From NCBI GenBank assembly GCA_015680685.1, contig MNCI01027123.1, forward strand, positions 349,268 to 413,267: 64,000 bases of DNA, in the 5' to 3' direction. Position numbers and translations under genes: made by a program. The stretch's first letter is position 1; every line of letters starts with the position of its first letter. Under the pieces are notes generated by a model. The model worked only from the letters and a program-made list of their open reading frames with translations, was not told where the DNA came from and ran no database searches. The DNA comes from Gnetum montanum (Eukaryota > Streptophyta > Gnetopsida > Gnetales > Gnetaceae). Shown one piece after another: positions 11,093 through 23,700 of the stretch.

Positions 11093-11452
11093 TGATGAGT
11101 CGTTGTTTAACCGTGTTGACGACATCCTGTCAACATGATCCTGTCAACATGTGGTTTGCTATGTCAACGCGTATGTGTCGATGCAGTGTCTATTCCTACC
11201 TATTAATATGCATGCTTCCACAATGTATTGGCAATCTTTTGTCAATAGTGTAACCAAACCCTTGCAGTTTTATTTCATTATCTTAGAAAATAGTCAATGA
11301 GTGCTTGCAGTGTGGATCTGAGTTAGTTGTATGATGTCTTATTCGAGTGGTAATATACTTGGACACATTTCATGAACAGAAATAAGATCAAGATTGATTC
11401 TTATTCATTGCAACACTTTGACTTAGATTAAATTTACTCTTAATGCAATTTA
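11093..11452 (+). repeat. 5' LTR of element C, truncated
   Basis: It starts tgatgagtcgttgtttaa and is collinear with the first part of the 3' LTR (16,039-16,410) up to taatgcaattta. The rest of the LTR and the primer-binding site are absent, and gag leader sequence follows at once. This is a deletion, not a boundary of the element. Confidence 0.75.
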
Positions 11453-11508
11453 GTTAACAATTTATCTTTTAGAATATATTAATATCTTAAGTTGCACACA
11501 TTAAAAAC

Positions 11509-13966
11509 ATGTCTTCTTCACATAAGACTAATAATGCATCATATAATGAAAACACTTATAGGAGAAATTATAGGTTCTATACTAAAGAGAATTAGAGTGA
11601 ACAACCTCAAGAAAGGCTTTCATATGCTCATTTCCACCCTTACTACACATAAGGACTATGTTTAACTAGTGCAAAAAATCCTAGAGGAGATAAAGAAAGT
11701 CCTACAACAAGGAGGGCCTCAAGGCCTAGGACCTCCTATAAACTTAGAAAAGATAGATCAAGGGACCATGGGGGGCAATATAGGAGTCATGAAGATTCTC
11801 CTAGTTCCTCATCTCCCTCTTCCTCTTCAATGTCTAGTTTTGATGAAGATGAACATAGGTATAGAGATAGAGCTCCACTATGGAGTCAAGATAGAGATAG
11901 AAATCAAACCCAAGGGCAAAATCAAATATATTAAAATGAGAATAGACAAGATCAATGCAATCAAACAAATAGAAATATAGATTATCACTATGATGTGTTT
12001 GCATAGATGAATCCCTGTTGGCTACTAGGGGCTTGACACAAATTAGGAAGGTAGTCCAAATACCCCAAAGGCATTAAAGGGACAACTGCATCAAATGGCT
12101 TAATATGGGCAACATTTTTAAGTTTAGGAGAGGTTATAATTATGATCCACACAATTGCTTACAAGCCTTCCATGATGCTTGCACCTTGCAAAATATCGAA
12201 CATAAGTGGTAATAACTTAAGCTCTTTCCTAGGACACTAATAGACAAAGCTGAAAGTTAGTATAGATTGTTGAAACTAGATTTAATCCACTAGTGGTCCA
12301 ATTTGCTAGAACTCTTCAACGAAAAATACCGAACCTATTTGAGAGTATCCAACCTAAGAAAATAAATCCAAGGGTGGAAGCAAGAAAATCATGAACCCTT
12401 GGATGTGGGCTTGGATAGATACTATTCACTACTACATAGATGTCCAAGTCATGGGTTTTCTAAAAAGAGAAACTTTTCCACATAATAGATGGCTTTGTAA
12501 TCAAATGAGGGAGACCCTTAGGATTTATGCCCAAGGTTAGTTATACGAATTGAAAGCCCATTAAAGACAAAGGCTAATCAAGTGGGTGGTAAAAAAAGAA
12601 GGAGAGCTATGTAAATGAGTGAATGTAGAGGAATATAATTGGGACCCAACTCTTCAAAAGAAGAGGATCCATATCTATGATGAGGAAAAAGAGGCAGCTC
12701 TCGATGAGGTGATCTCACAACAAACCTTACCAATACAAAAGTCTATTAATGAGCTTGAAGAAAAGCTAGATAAGATGTGGGATTTGATGAATGACAAAGT
12801 TACAACTTATGTAAAAACCATAAAGGAGAGAGTAACACAAAATGAATTAAGTGATCAAAATAAGAGGAGGAAAAAGAACTAAGAAATAGGTAGGAACACT
12901 TATCGACAAAAAGGGAAAATGGTTGTAGAATAAGAAGCTATAGACTCAACCATAGAAGAGGATGATGGATGTGACATCTACCTATATGACCACCTAAAGG
13001 GCTATTGCCTAGTCATGTTACATCTACATGAGTATTAGGCTTTTGCTTTGAATCCCAAGTTCATACAAAAGCAACTACCTAGGAAATTACCTCTCTTACA
13101 AGGTAATTATTGATAGTCCTACAACCAATCATACTATCCTAGTGGGACATTTTATCAGCCTCAAAGTAAGTACTAACTGTAGTGGCAAAACCCATTGTCT
13201 TTGGGGATGCCATCATTAAACTAGCACTACCCTTACTACTAGCCAAACTCGTATGGATATTATGTTCAACAACCTATTTCCCCCATTGGTTCTACTTCCT
13301 CTACCTCAAATCACTACTACCACTCTCCTGAATATCATCAACCTGCAACATCTTCTATGGGATCACCATCTCATGCCTTTCACCCTCCATCATATTCTTA
13401 ATATTCTCATACTTTCCTCCATCATATGTCATTGCCAACAACACAGGAAGGTTTAGCATCACAACATCAATGAAAAAAATCCACTTGTGCTATGAACATA
13501 CACAGAAATGATAATGCTATTAGATCTCAATCACAAACTCGAAAATGTCCTTTCTTTAGGATAGTTTCCATTCATGAGTGCAAAACTTGTAGACCTACTG
13601 GTAGATCAAAACCAGTGCAAGGCTGATCTAGTGCAACATCCTTCCTCATTAGAATAATGTCTCCCAATCATATGTAAAAGCCAACAACCCTCACCACTTC
13701 AATATAAGACATAAAATATGAGCCTATCACTGTGGAGAGATAGAAAAATCCATGCATCACTAATAATAATAAAGGCTATAGTTGTGGGCTGGAAGTTCAA
13801 AATATCAACACAACCCCTATACCAATCCACAACAAAGTTCAAAACCAAGTGTGTGAGTAAGAAACTAGTCTACATAGTAGCCACTAAACTAGAAGACACT
13901 GGTGGCTTGGAAATAAGAGTGAAAAACTGTTTAAAAGATGCATGGAACCAACCAATCCACTAATTA
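11509..13966 (+). pseudogene. gag of element C, decayed
   Basis: It starts ATG-TCT-TCT-TC like most gag copies of the family. The capsid-like region is recognisable from counterparts: WDPTLQKK... DEVISQQTLPIQ...KLDKMWD near 12,640-12,790 corresponds to the same block in B, F, G and H. A zinc-knuckle-like CDIYLYDHLKGYC lies near 12,970-13,010. Many stops and frameshifts are present. The retropepsin found in D and H is not visible after it; a weak block near 13,850-13,960 (LVYIVATKLEDT) is shared with F and G. Confidence 0.65.
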
Positions 13967-16038
13967 GTTCTTTTCCTGCCTTTATGCTTAGTCATGAAGG
14001 AGATGAGCCATCCTAAATTAAGAACTAATGAGTGGTTTTCACCTTTTTTGTTTTATAATTTTTTGTCATTTTCCTATTTCTTCCAGTTTTTTTTATTCTT
14101 CATATGTTTTCCATTTCTTAATATTTTTATTTTCTTTACATTTTTCTCTTTTCTTAAGTCATTTTTTATGTTTTTGTCAATAATATTGCCAAGTCATGAT
14201 GTAGAAGTCAACACTATGTGTTGGGTTTTTTGTGCTATGCTATCAAGATGACTAGGTAAGTAATTGTGCAAGGTAATAAGACCATCTCATTTATCCGTCC
14301 AATCCTTTGAATAAAAGGTCTTTGTCATGAAAGCAATTTGGTCCTTCTTTCATGAAACTAAAACCAATTTATGATCATTGTACCTTGAAGATTTATGAAA
14401 TAACCAAGTGGGAATGGAAAAGGGTGTAACCTTAAGGGGACTTGTTAGGTTCTCTTCCTGACTTTCTTCATGTGGTTTATGACTCCTCATGGAATGTATC
14501 ATCACTCTTTTATCGACCAATAAATAGGAAGCTATGTCTTTGCATGGTGTGCTTCCCATGTCATAAAAATTTAAAATTCACAAAAATAAAAAAAATAAAA
14601 AAAGACAAAAAAATAATGAGAATTCAAAGCACACCCCTTTAACTAAGGCCTTTCCTTCCTTATTCTCTTTTCTTATCTGTTTAGAGTGATGATTGTTCTT
14701 TGTGGTTGTTGTGAACTCATGATGGTTGGCAGAAAAGGACACATCAATGCAAGATCACCATTAATGGTATGGACTTGGTTTGAAACTTGGACAAATAGGT
14801 ATGTTGATCATTTTAAACCACATTTATCTTAAGAACCTATTGTGGACATGGTAAAGCACCTCACATCTTAATCTTTGCAATCCCTTTTCATTCCATTATT
14901 CACCTCACTAATGCATGCAATTATGCACCTTTTGGATTTATGTAGTATAGTGCAAAAACCCAACCAAGGCAATTGTGTGTTGTTTGCAATAAAGGCATGA
15001 TCTACATTTAACTTCTAAGATGCCCAAGAACATATATAGAAGTGGTTATGCAAGGGTGTTATGGCAAGAGCCTACTTTGGAAGGACCCACTTGCATAACT
15101 TCTATTGATCATGGCTTTGAACTAACCTTCGCATCTTCCAGAGCATTAGTGATGGTTTCTCTGAATTTATGCATGATTTTGGGACTACTTCTCACTAGTT
15201 TCAATTAACTTTTCCTACTTTTCTATTTCGATGTTCTTCAAATTCAAAATTTCTTGGCCATCTTGTGAATTAGACCTTTGGTTTCAATTTGTTTAAAAAC
15301 TTGTGCACTTCTCGAGTTACACTCATTAGTCATGAGGGCTAGGGATTCCTGCTTTGAATTTTTTGAAAATTTTCTAACATCCTATTTTTGAACATTATGG
15401 TTACTAATAGTAATTGACCAAAATAAGATGAATAACATGGTGATTTTAGTTGCCTCATAGCCTTGGGAATAGTAGGTTTTCATCACCTTGTGCTTACACA
15501 CAAACAAAGGGATCCAAAAAGGGTTAATTATTATGGAAAATTTACCTGATGCTAAAAAAAACACCTAAGGAAAAGGGTCTTTTTCCAGGCACGAAAATGA
15601 AGCCAAGAAAAGGATAATGGAGGATATGCCGATGGACAAATTATAGCACATACAAGATAATAACTCAAATATTACATGCTTGTTAGATCCATGGGACGAT
15701 GAGAAGAAATTTCAACCCATCCTTCAAGAATGTTCTACATAACTAGAGAAGCATCAACATAACAATCAAGGTTGAAAGTTTGCCACTACTAGTGACAACA
15801 AGAAGAATCATCTTCAACATATTTTTGAAGAACTCTGCATATTTTATAATCTTCAATGTCTATCTAATATTTTTGTCATTTTTTCATTTTGTAATGCATC
15901 CACTAGAATAAAATTTTGTAATACGGCACTTAGAGTTAGCTAGTTAGTCAATAATCCCATACCTTCCCAAAATTTTGTAAGAAAATTGTTCCCCCTTTTA
16001 TTGACTTGAGGATGAGTTTTTATTTAGTTGTGGGTGTA
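13967..16038 (+). repeat. Non-coding spacer of element C
   Basis: No genes seen. It contains the shared landmarks: tcatgaaggagatg near 13,993, an A-rich tract near 14,583-14,618 followed by gagaattcaaagcacacccc, and the conserved box agcctactttggaaggaccc near 15,069-15,088. It ends in a polypurine-like gttgtgggtgta before the 3' LTR. Confidence 0.7.
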
Positions 16039-16889
16039 TGATGAGTCATTGTTTGAGCACATCAATGAGATTCCATCAATGCATGATTTGCTACATCAAC
16101 ATGTATGCATTGACATAGTGTTTATTTTTGCCTATAAATACACTTGCTTTCACCGTGTGTTGGCATTCTTTTGTCAATAGAGTAGTTGAACCCTTGCGAT
16201 TTTATTCCATAGTCTTAGAGAATAATTAATGAGTGCCTAAAATGTAGATCTAAGTTAGCTATACAATGTCTTATTCAAGTGGCAATACACTTGGACACAT
16301 CCCATGAACAATAATAAGATCGAGATTGATTCTTATTCATTGTAGCACTTTGACTTAGATTAAATTTACTTTTAATGCAATTTATATTCCATGTACTTAG
16401 TTAATATATACGTTTTCATGCATATCAATCAATTAGTAGAATGAGTGTGACCAGTTTTGAGCATAAACACATATTCACTTAGTAATCCCCACAGTATTAT
16501 TGCTTGGTTCACCCAATAGCGTAGTGCTTGATAATCCCAGTACTGGATACATCAATTTAGGATGTATATAGCAAGCTAGGAATGAACACTCATCACTTGT
16601 AGGCTAATTTAGATTTTATCTTTCTATTGTTAATTACATTAAATAATTAATTTCTCTATTATCATTAAGATTAGCATAAGACCAAAACAACATCAACCAT
16701 CATATGCCTCACTTTGGACTAAACTATACGTGACAAAGCTACCACTAATTCAAGTGGGAAGATAGCAAATTATGATCAATACTTAATGATCTAGATGAAA
16801 AACTAATCCCACCCACGAAATTCAATTGGGTTGCATGTGAATGCTCATAATTTGTATGGTTGGGTGTAGGGAGTACACATCACTCATCA
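16039..16889 (+). repeat. 3' LTR of element C (851 bp)
   Basis: It begins tgatgagtc and ends cactcatca, is preceded by a polypurine tract, and has a tataaata box near 16,134. It abuts, head to head, an inverted LTR of element E that lacks its outermost bases. Confidence 0.85.
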
Positions 16890-17732
16890 CATATGAATCA
16901 CAAGCACACACACACAATCTGATTGAATTCTATGGATCCTTAAGCTAATAGTATCCTAGATAACTAAGTGTTACATTACTAGTTGTCATATTTCGAACCA
17001 TCACTTGTGCTAGTTAAATTGGTATGGTTAAGTATGTTTGGGACGTAAGATATTTGTATTTTAATTATTTTGTATTGTTAAAATATTAAAATAATAAAGT
17101 AATTACAATGTTGATTTTTAACTAACTATGGAAGTAAGAGTAACCTAAGCTATCCTAAGTGTAGAGAATCTATTCCCACTTTCCATACCCATCTTGAACC
17201 TATATTTAACATTGCTAGGTTACTAAGTGTCTACTATTAAGCATACTAAGTATCCACTACTAAGATTATCAAGCATTAATATATTATACTCAAACTGGTC
17301 ATGCTTACTTTATTATAAAATAAAATATTAATTTCCTAAGTATAAGAAAATAAAATACATTAAAAAATAAAGTGCTTGAAAATAAACTAAGTGCTAATTT
17401 AGATGTTGTAATGGAAGGAATTAATCTTGATCTGATTGTCATCATGTAGAAGTGTTCACTTACATCATGCACTAGAGAAAAACTCCATATAATCAACTTA
17501 ATACATGCTATACGCACTTGGAGGGAAATTTAGTTAAGTCCTATGGAAGAAAACTACAAGATTTTAGCTACTAGAATGACCAAGCATGTCATAAATGTGG
17601 ATGATGTATGCATTTATATAAGCTTTAGATAGAACAATGTTAATGCATATATGTTAATGTATCAAAAGATATGTTGGCAATGATACATTGACACATGCCC
17701 ATTGACGCAAGCAATCAAAATACTCTTTATTA
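16890..17732 (-). repeat. 3' LTR of element E (843 bp, inverted)
   Basis: On the minus strand it ends with a decayed TGATGAG (taataaag), preceded by the tract gggggta. It is collinear with other LTRs but lacks roughly the last 30 bases at 16,890, where it meets element C. Confidence 0.75.
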
Positions 17733-17759
17733 TACCCCCAATGACTAACTAAGAACTCA

Positions 17760-20375
17760 TCCTTGAGTGAACAAAAATAGGACAAATTTGTTGATAACAT
17801 TGGAGGAGTATGGGATTGACAATAATAATTCATGACTTTGAGTGTTACATTAGAAAATATTTAAGTGTTTATAATAAAGAGAATCAAGGCTAGATATTGG
17901 AAAAAAATTTGGTAGTCATTGGCCATATAAAAGTGATTTGGTTGAAGTTGTCAGACCATGCTTTGAAGTGAAAGCTCCTGTAGCTCAAATGACCCTTTAT
18001 CATGTCATGATCCTACTAGTGATCTGGGCTACCCTACTACTATTATGACTTCCTTTAAAAACTTGAAGGTATCCAACAATGCCTCCATCTTTTCTTCATT
18101 GCTTCATGAATCATTGATGGTCTAGGTAGCATCACCTAGATTGGCTAACTTTAGTACACCCCACATATATGGCATTACAGGAAACATCTCCTTCATGTTT
18201 GCAAACTAGGCTAAGAAATGTTTACATTTGATGTCAACACATACAACTAAGGTTTTATAGTTCTTGGTGATCATTCATCCTTCTAGTAAAGTTCTCAACA
18301 ATTGATCATTTGTTTTTAAACTTACTCTTGAGAACCTCAAGTTTCACATTAGCTATTTTCAATTTTTATTTTATTTCCTTGTGAAGCTTAAACTCTATCT
18401 CATATAAGAGGTAGAAGTTAGCCACTTGCTTCTCCAACTCTAATTTTTACCTTCCTAAAATTAGTATTACCAAGTTTGGATAATGGAAGTTGGCTAACTT
18501 CATATGCTCCATCATCTCTGCAACTCCTTTAGAAAAATTTCTACTTAGTTGTATGCATTGAATCCATCAAAGATGGACTATCATACATCACATATTTATT
18601 AGAGTTGCTAGAGGGATTCATTTACTGTTGCCTTTGTTAGCCTGATTTCTTTTTCATTAATCTCTTTCAACATTTTAACCTGGTCCCTATAATGACTTTT
18701 TACCTTTTCATACTTAAGGAATTTGTTCTTCCAGGTGATGATCTCTATGGCAGTTTTTTGGCAAAGGGCATGAACTTCCTCAATTGAGAGATTTTAATTT
18801 TATGCGATCAATCTCCTAACATTTTAGTTTACCTTAGCAAGTTTTTCTTGCTATTGATGAATGTATTCTAGTAATTTCTCTTTTTTCTTCTCAACTTTCC
18901 ATAGGTACTAGTTCTCTTGGGTTAGACTTACATTTTCCTTGCACTTGTCTTGAAGGTTACGACTAATAGAATTCATCATGGATTCAAATAGTGATCCATA
19001 GAACATAATCATTTCTTTGGCATTCTTGGCCTCTTGAATTTTTTATTGAAGGCATTGAAAGGCTTCATCTCTAGTAAGCTTTAGCTGAAGAATGGATGGA
19101 TTCGACAAGTAGGCTCTCAATTTTGCAATATCCATTACTAACCATTGATTACAAGCGATTGCTTCCTTGAGTTGCACTTAGGCGATTAAGAACTTGCTCC
19201 TTATCTCTAGCAACCATGATTAGGTTGTTGAAATATCTTCTAGGAGATCAAAGATTTTAAGCATTGGTTGCTCAACTCTAACCAGTCACTCCAAGACCTC
19301 TTCGTATTGTGTTGCACTCATTTCCTTACTTCTAGCATTTGAAAACATTTGAATGTCTATCATTGTAGCAATATTAGGAATCAAGGCTATAGGAGCACTT
19401 AAAGCCTCTATAATTCTATTTATCACCACTTTTGCTATTGTCTCCTAGTTCTTGTGTGGCACGACTAAGACTATTGTACGTTCTTCTTCCTCTAGAATGA
19501 TAGAGAAATCCATTACATTTTTAGAGATGTCAGGAAATGATTATTCTAGAATAGGCACAGTAATCTCTTGGGAATTGTGATTAACATGAACAAAAGCCTA
19601 GTCCCTTCTTGTCGAGAATAGATGAGATAGGTCATCCACCAGCTAGCTAATGATCCTTGCAACCTCATTGAGATGGCTCATGGTCAAATAGCACATGAAG
19701 GAATCATCATCACCTTCAAAAGCTTATTGTTGGAGCTATTATTCCCTAATTTTTCTTAGGTGTTTGATAGTTACTACCATTTCAGGTATTAACTTTGGTG
19801 TTATTGTTGGTGGTGGAGATGGTACTTCCTCCTAGCGCTTGACAGAGGCTTTATCTGTCATCATCTCCTACCATGATGCAACAAGAGCCCTGCAGACTAT
19901 ATCATTCAAGTAGTGAGCTATTCCTTCCCTTTTGTAGAGTTTTCTAACAAGTTAGGGAAAGAGAAGTGATTTCTAATCTTTTTCATTCTCCTTAAATATC
20001 TTCTTAATCTCCAATAAGATGAGCTAAGGAAGGTTAATAGGAATTTTTTGCTTAGATTCATGCATGTCCTTGCAAAGAAGGTTGTAACCTTACTTGACCT
20101 CACTATTGAATTAAGGTGATAGGTTGCAATCTTAAAGTATGCATGCTTTGCTTTGATAAGGGGCACCATACTCATTACAGCCCACTCCATAGCATTGCTA
20201 TGTCTATTCTTTCTTTACTTTTGCATTTGCTTGGATGAACACTTCTCTCAACTTTGCTCTAGTATTAGGTAATTTGAGGGGTTTGGTGATGGCCTCTACA
20301 AAGTAGAAGATGGTAATGTCTTTGAACTTTACGATTGCATCTCCTTGGCAATTGTTCTAGAAGAGCTATATTTCT
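17760..20375 (-). pseudogene. Extra reading frame (aORF), copy E, main part
   Basis: This is the minus-strand counterpart of 2,259-5,173 and 33,327-36,237. It preserves YFKIATYHLN and RSSKVTTFFARTCMNLS near 20,040-20,140, Lys/Glu/Gln-rich coiled-coil sequence, and the block for DAYNK near 18,560. Many stops are present. The N-terminal part continues at 55,000-55,210 on the other side of copia element K. Function unknown; see copy A. Confidence 0.6.
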
Positions 20376-20718
20376 TGAAAAACCTAAAGGACCCTAGATT
20401 TAAGTTCTAACCTAAAAAAAATGGAAAAATCAGTTAGAACAAACACATACTCTATGATTCCATTTCAAATGAACATATGTTACTTCAATTATATAGGTCT
20501 TAATCTTCCAAGAATAGATTTGAAGAGATAAACTAGGAAATCTAGGAAATCATGGGGATGATCCTTATCATTTTATTGAAGGATCTTCTTAATAGAGAAT
20601 CAACTAATCATGGAATTAGATAGAAATTACATAAATAGGATCTCATTTTATCTTATATAGATTTATGAATGAGATCTATCTAATTATTTTGTAAAACATC
20701 TAATCATAATATTCCACA
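20376..20718 (-). repeat. 3' LTR of copia K (343 bp)
   Basis: Its minus-strand start TGTGGAATATTATGATT aligns base for base, with transitions only, with the start TGCAAAGTATCATGATT of the 5' LTR at 54,999. Long shared stretches such as aggatcttcttaatag confirm the pair. Confidence 0.8.
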
Positions 20719-20785
20719 AACCAATGAAATCTTTGAAAGATTCAAACTTCTCATAGCTCAGAATCTTGGTAAAAATACCTATCAC

Positions 20786-23700
20786 CTATGCTTTAGTTCC
20801 ACAATGCTCCATGTTTAATGTTTTTTCTTGGATAAAGCTTCTAAGATGATGATGCTTGATATCTATATGTTTGGAATGCTCATGATGGATAGGATTGTGT
20901 GTCATCGCAATAACACTTGTGCTATCATAGTCTAAACAAATGGAAGATTCAGGTGAATATCTCATTTCAATGAAAATGAAGTGGATCCATATGGCTTGAG
21001 TAGGAGCATTTGATGCAACTATGTATTCTGCTTCTATTGTTGAGAGGGCAACAATAGTTTGCTTCTTTGATCCCCATGAGATAAGTAAAAAACAAAGAAA
21101 AAAACAAACAAAATAAAAACTAGAAGTTGATTTATGATATTCAAGTTCACCTCCCCAATCCACATCAATGTATCCCCATATCTTGAAATTTTTATGTTGA
21201 TGAAATGTAATCCCATAATTTGTTGTTGTTCTTAAATATTGGAAAATCCTCTTTAAAGCTTTCCAATGTGATTCATGTGGATCTTGTATGAATTGGGGGA
21301 GATAATTTATAGCAAAATGGATATCTAGATGGGTATTAGAAAGATATAGGAGGCTACCAACAAGGGATTGGTATACTAAAGGATTAATTGATGGGGATAT
21401 ATCATCCTTGAAAAGTTTTGTTCCAAGAGAGAGTGATGTATCTCAGGGATTATAATTAATCATGCCAAATTTCTCAATTAAAGGTTGCACAAATTTCATT
21501 TGGCATATGGGAATAGATTTTGGTCTTCGGACAACTTGAAAGTCCAAAAAATATGAAATCTTTCCCATATCAGACATTTCAAATTCATTTTTTATTACAT
21601 TAAGAAAATTATTTCCTAATGTAGTTGTAGGTGAGAAATAGATTAAATCATCTTCATTAAAAAATCCATTGAGAAAGGTAAATGCAACATCAAGCTGAAA
21701 AGTTGTATGTTTAGCTTATACTACTACAAGAAAAATTCTAACATTCCATTCAAGAAACCAGAGTAAAACTTTCAACAAAGTCTCTTCCTTGTTGCTGAAG
21801 ATATCCTTTGGTGATAAGGTGAGCTTTGAATTTGTCTACTTAATCATACTAATTTTTTAAATTTTAAATACCTATTTTAAATCAATAATTGTTTTACCAT
21901 ATGGATGAGGAACAAGGCTCCACATATTAATTTTGTTGATGTGCTCCACATATTAATTTTGTTGATGTGATGAATCTCCTTCTCCATTACATCTATCCAG
22001 CGTACATCAGCGTACATCCAACCAGCGCTGCCTCAACAACGGAGGATGGTTCCATAAGACCATCATCACTCCCCCCATCGGTGTGAGCAGTACAAAAAAC
22101 TCATCAGACATGGTATTGATGAAGAGAGCATCTGCAGTACCCCACGTCCGGCACTGTCTGGTTAGGTGCCTCCTAAAAGTGACTGCAGGTCAAGTGCCTG
22201 GTGAAGTTTGTATCCAGCATATTCGAGGATGATATGCAGCAAGTTGTGAATTGGACAGGAATTATGGAGAAAATATATCAGCCAACCAGAAGGAATAGAG
22301 GCAACCACAATGGGTGAAGATATGCAGCATGACTGGTGTTGTGGATTAGCCAGGATGTATGATAGATCCGCAGTGAAGATGGTGGACTGTGCCGGAATGG
22401 AAGGAGGTATGGTGAATATGGGAAATGCAGAGAGGCTAGGATTTGTAGGTGAAAAAGGAAGGTCATCTGGTTCACGATCTGCTACCCAAGTTTGGTGGTG
22501 TGGTAGATCAAGCAGAAAATATCATGGCAGGGACGTAAAATTAGCAGGCGGGAAAAGATGGCCACTGTGTTGTGCTGCGCCGTGTCGGAATTTAGCAGAG
22601 TGCAAAACATTAGCGACAGGAGTTAGGAAGAAAGGATAATCGAACGGAAAATTAATATGGCTGGAGATGGATGGGTGTAGGGCATGAACAGTGGAATTGA
22701 TAGAAGATTTCTACCATTGTATGATGCTACTAGAAAGTGGACAGAAAGGAGTGACCGGAGAAAAATCATGTAAGTGGTGGCAGAGAGTAAAATTTTGTGG
22801 ACTTCGGATTTGTCTGTTTGCAGAAGGATTTTTAGCGGTTGCTACAGATGAGATTGGACGATGTGGTTGATGAACCAGCCAATGCAAGATTGAGGGACGA
22901 TGCAGATTATACTTGGAGCTGTTGCCAAACAAGTCGTGACGGTTGCTAAAAGAAGGCCGTGTATATTGGCCATTTGAGAATTGATGGTGTGGTAGCATAT
23001 ATTTGATAAATGATCTCCTTGAAACGACGTGTATGAAAGGTCTTCTGGCTGCATGCAAATCTGATCAGCTATCTTCTTTTATATTTTCTGTAATGTTATC
23101 CTTTGTTATATTATTAACACCATGACTATGTTCCATAAAAACCACATCGTGTGATCCTAAAAGCTTATTATTTTCAGAATCATAGCATTTATATCCTTTG
23201 GAATTGGCATAGTATCCAATGAAGATGCATCGTCTTACCTTTTTATCTAGCTTCTTTCTAGTTTGTATTGGAATTTAAATGTATTGGAATTTAAACATAG
23301 TAAAGATAAAGGTTTTTAAATGTGAAATTTTTGGAGTATGGCCATACCATAATTCATATGGTGTTTTATCTTGAATTAACCTTGATGACACCCTATTTAA
23401 AAGATAGATTGTTGTTGCACATGCTTCTATCCAAAACTTATTTCCCAATTATGACATTTGTAGCAAATACCTTGCCATTTCAACCACTATTTTATTTTTT
23501 CTCTTTGCTATGTCATTTTGTTGGAGTGTAAATGTTGTGGTGATTCGATGAATAATCACATTTTTAAAATAAAATTCATCAAAGTCATTTGATAAAAATT
23601 CATCACCATGATCTATTTGGACCATTTTTATTGTATTGCTACTTTGTTTTTCTACTTTCACTTTTAACTCTTTAAAAAAGCCTAATGTTTGATATTTTAA

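Larger units (their letters stand above)
11093..16889 (+). mobile_element. Short-form gypsy-like element C
   Basis: It has a truncated 5' LTR, gag and spacer followed directly by a 3' LTR. No extra reading frame, protease, reverse transcriptase or integrase is seen. The left flank ends gttaa and the right flank begins catat, so no target duplication survives. The 5' LTR's 3' half and the primer-binding site are missing. Confidence 0.8.

Noticed and set aside
22310-22639. 109-codon plus-strand open stretch in the copia linker
   Set aside because: It is antisense to the copia polyprotein, in a region with few stops on either strand.
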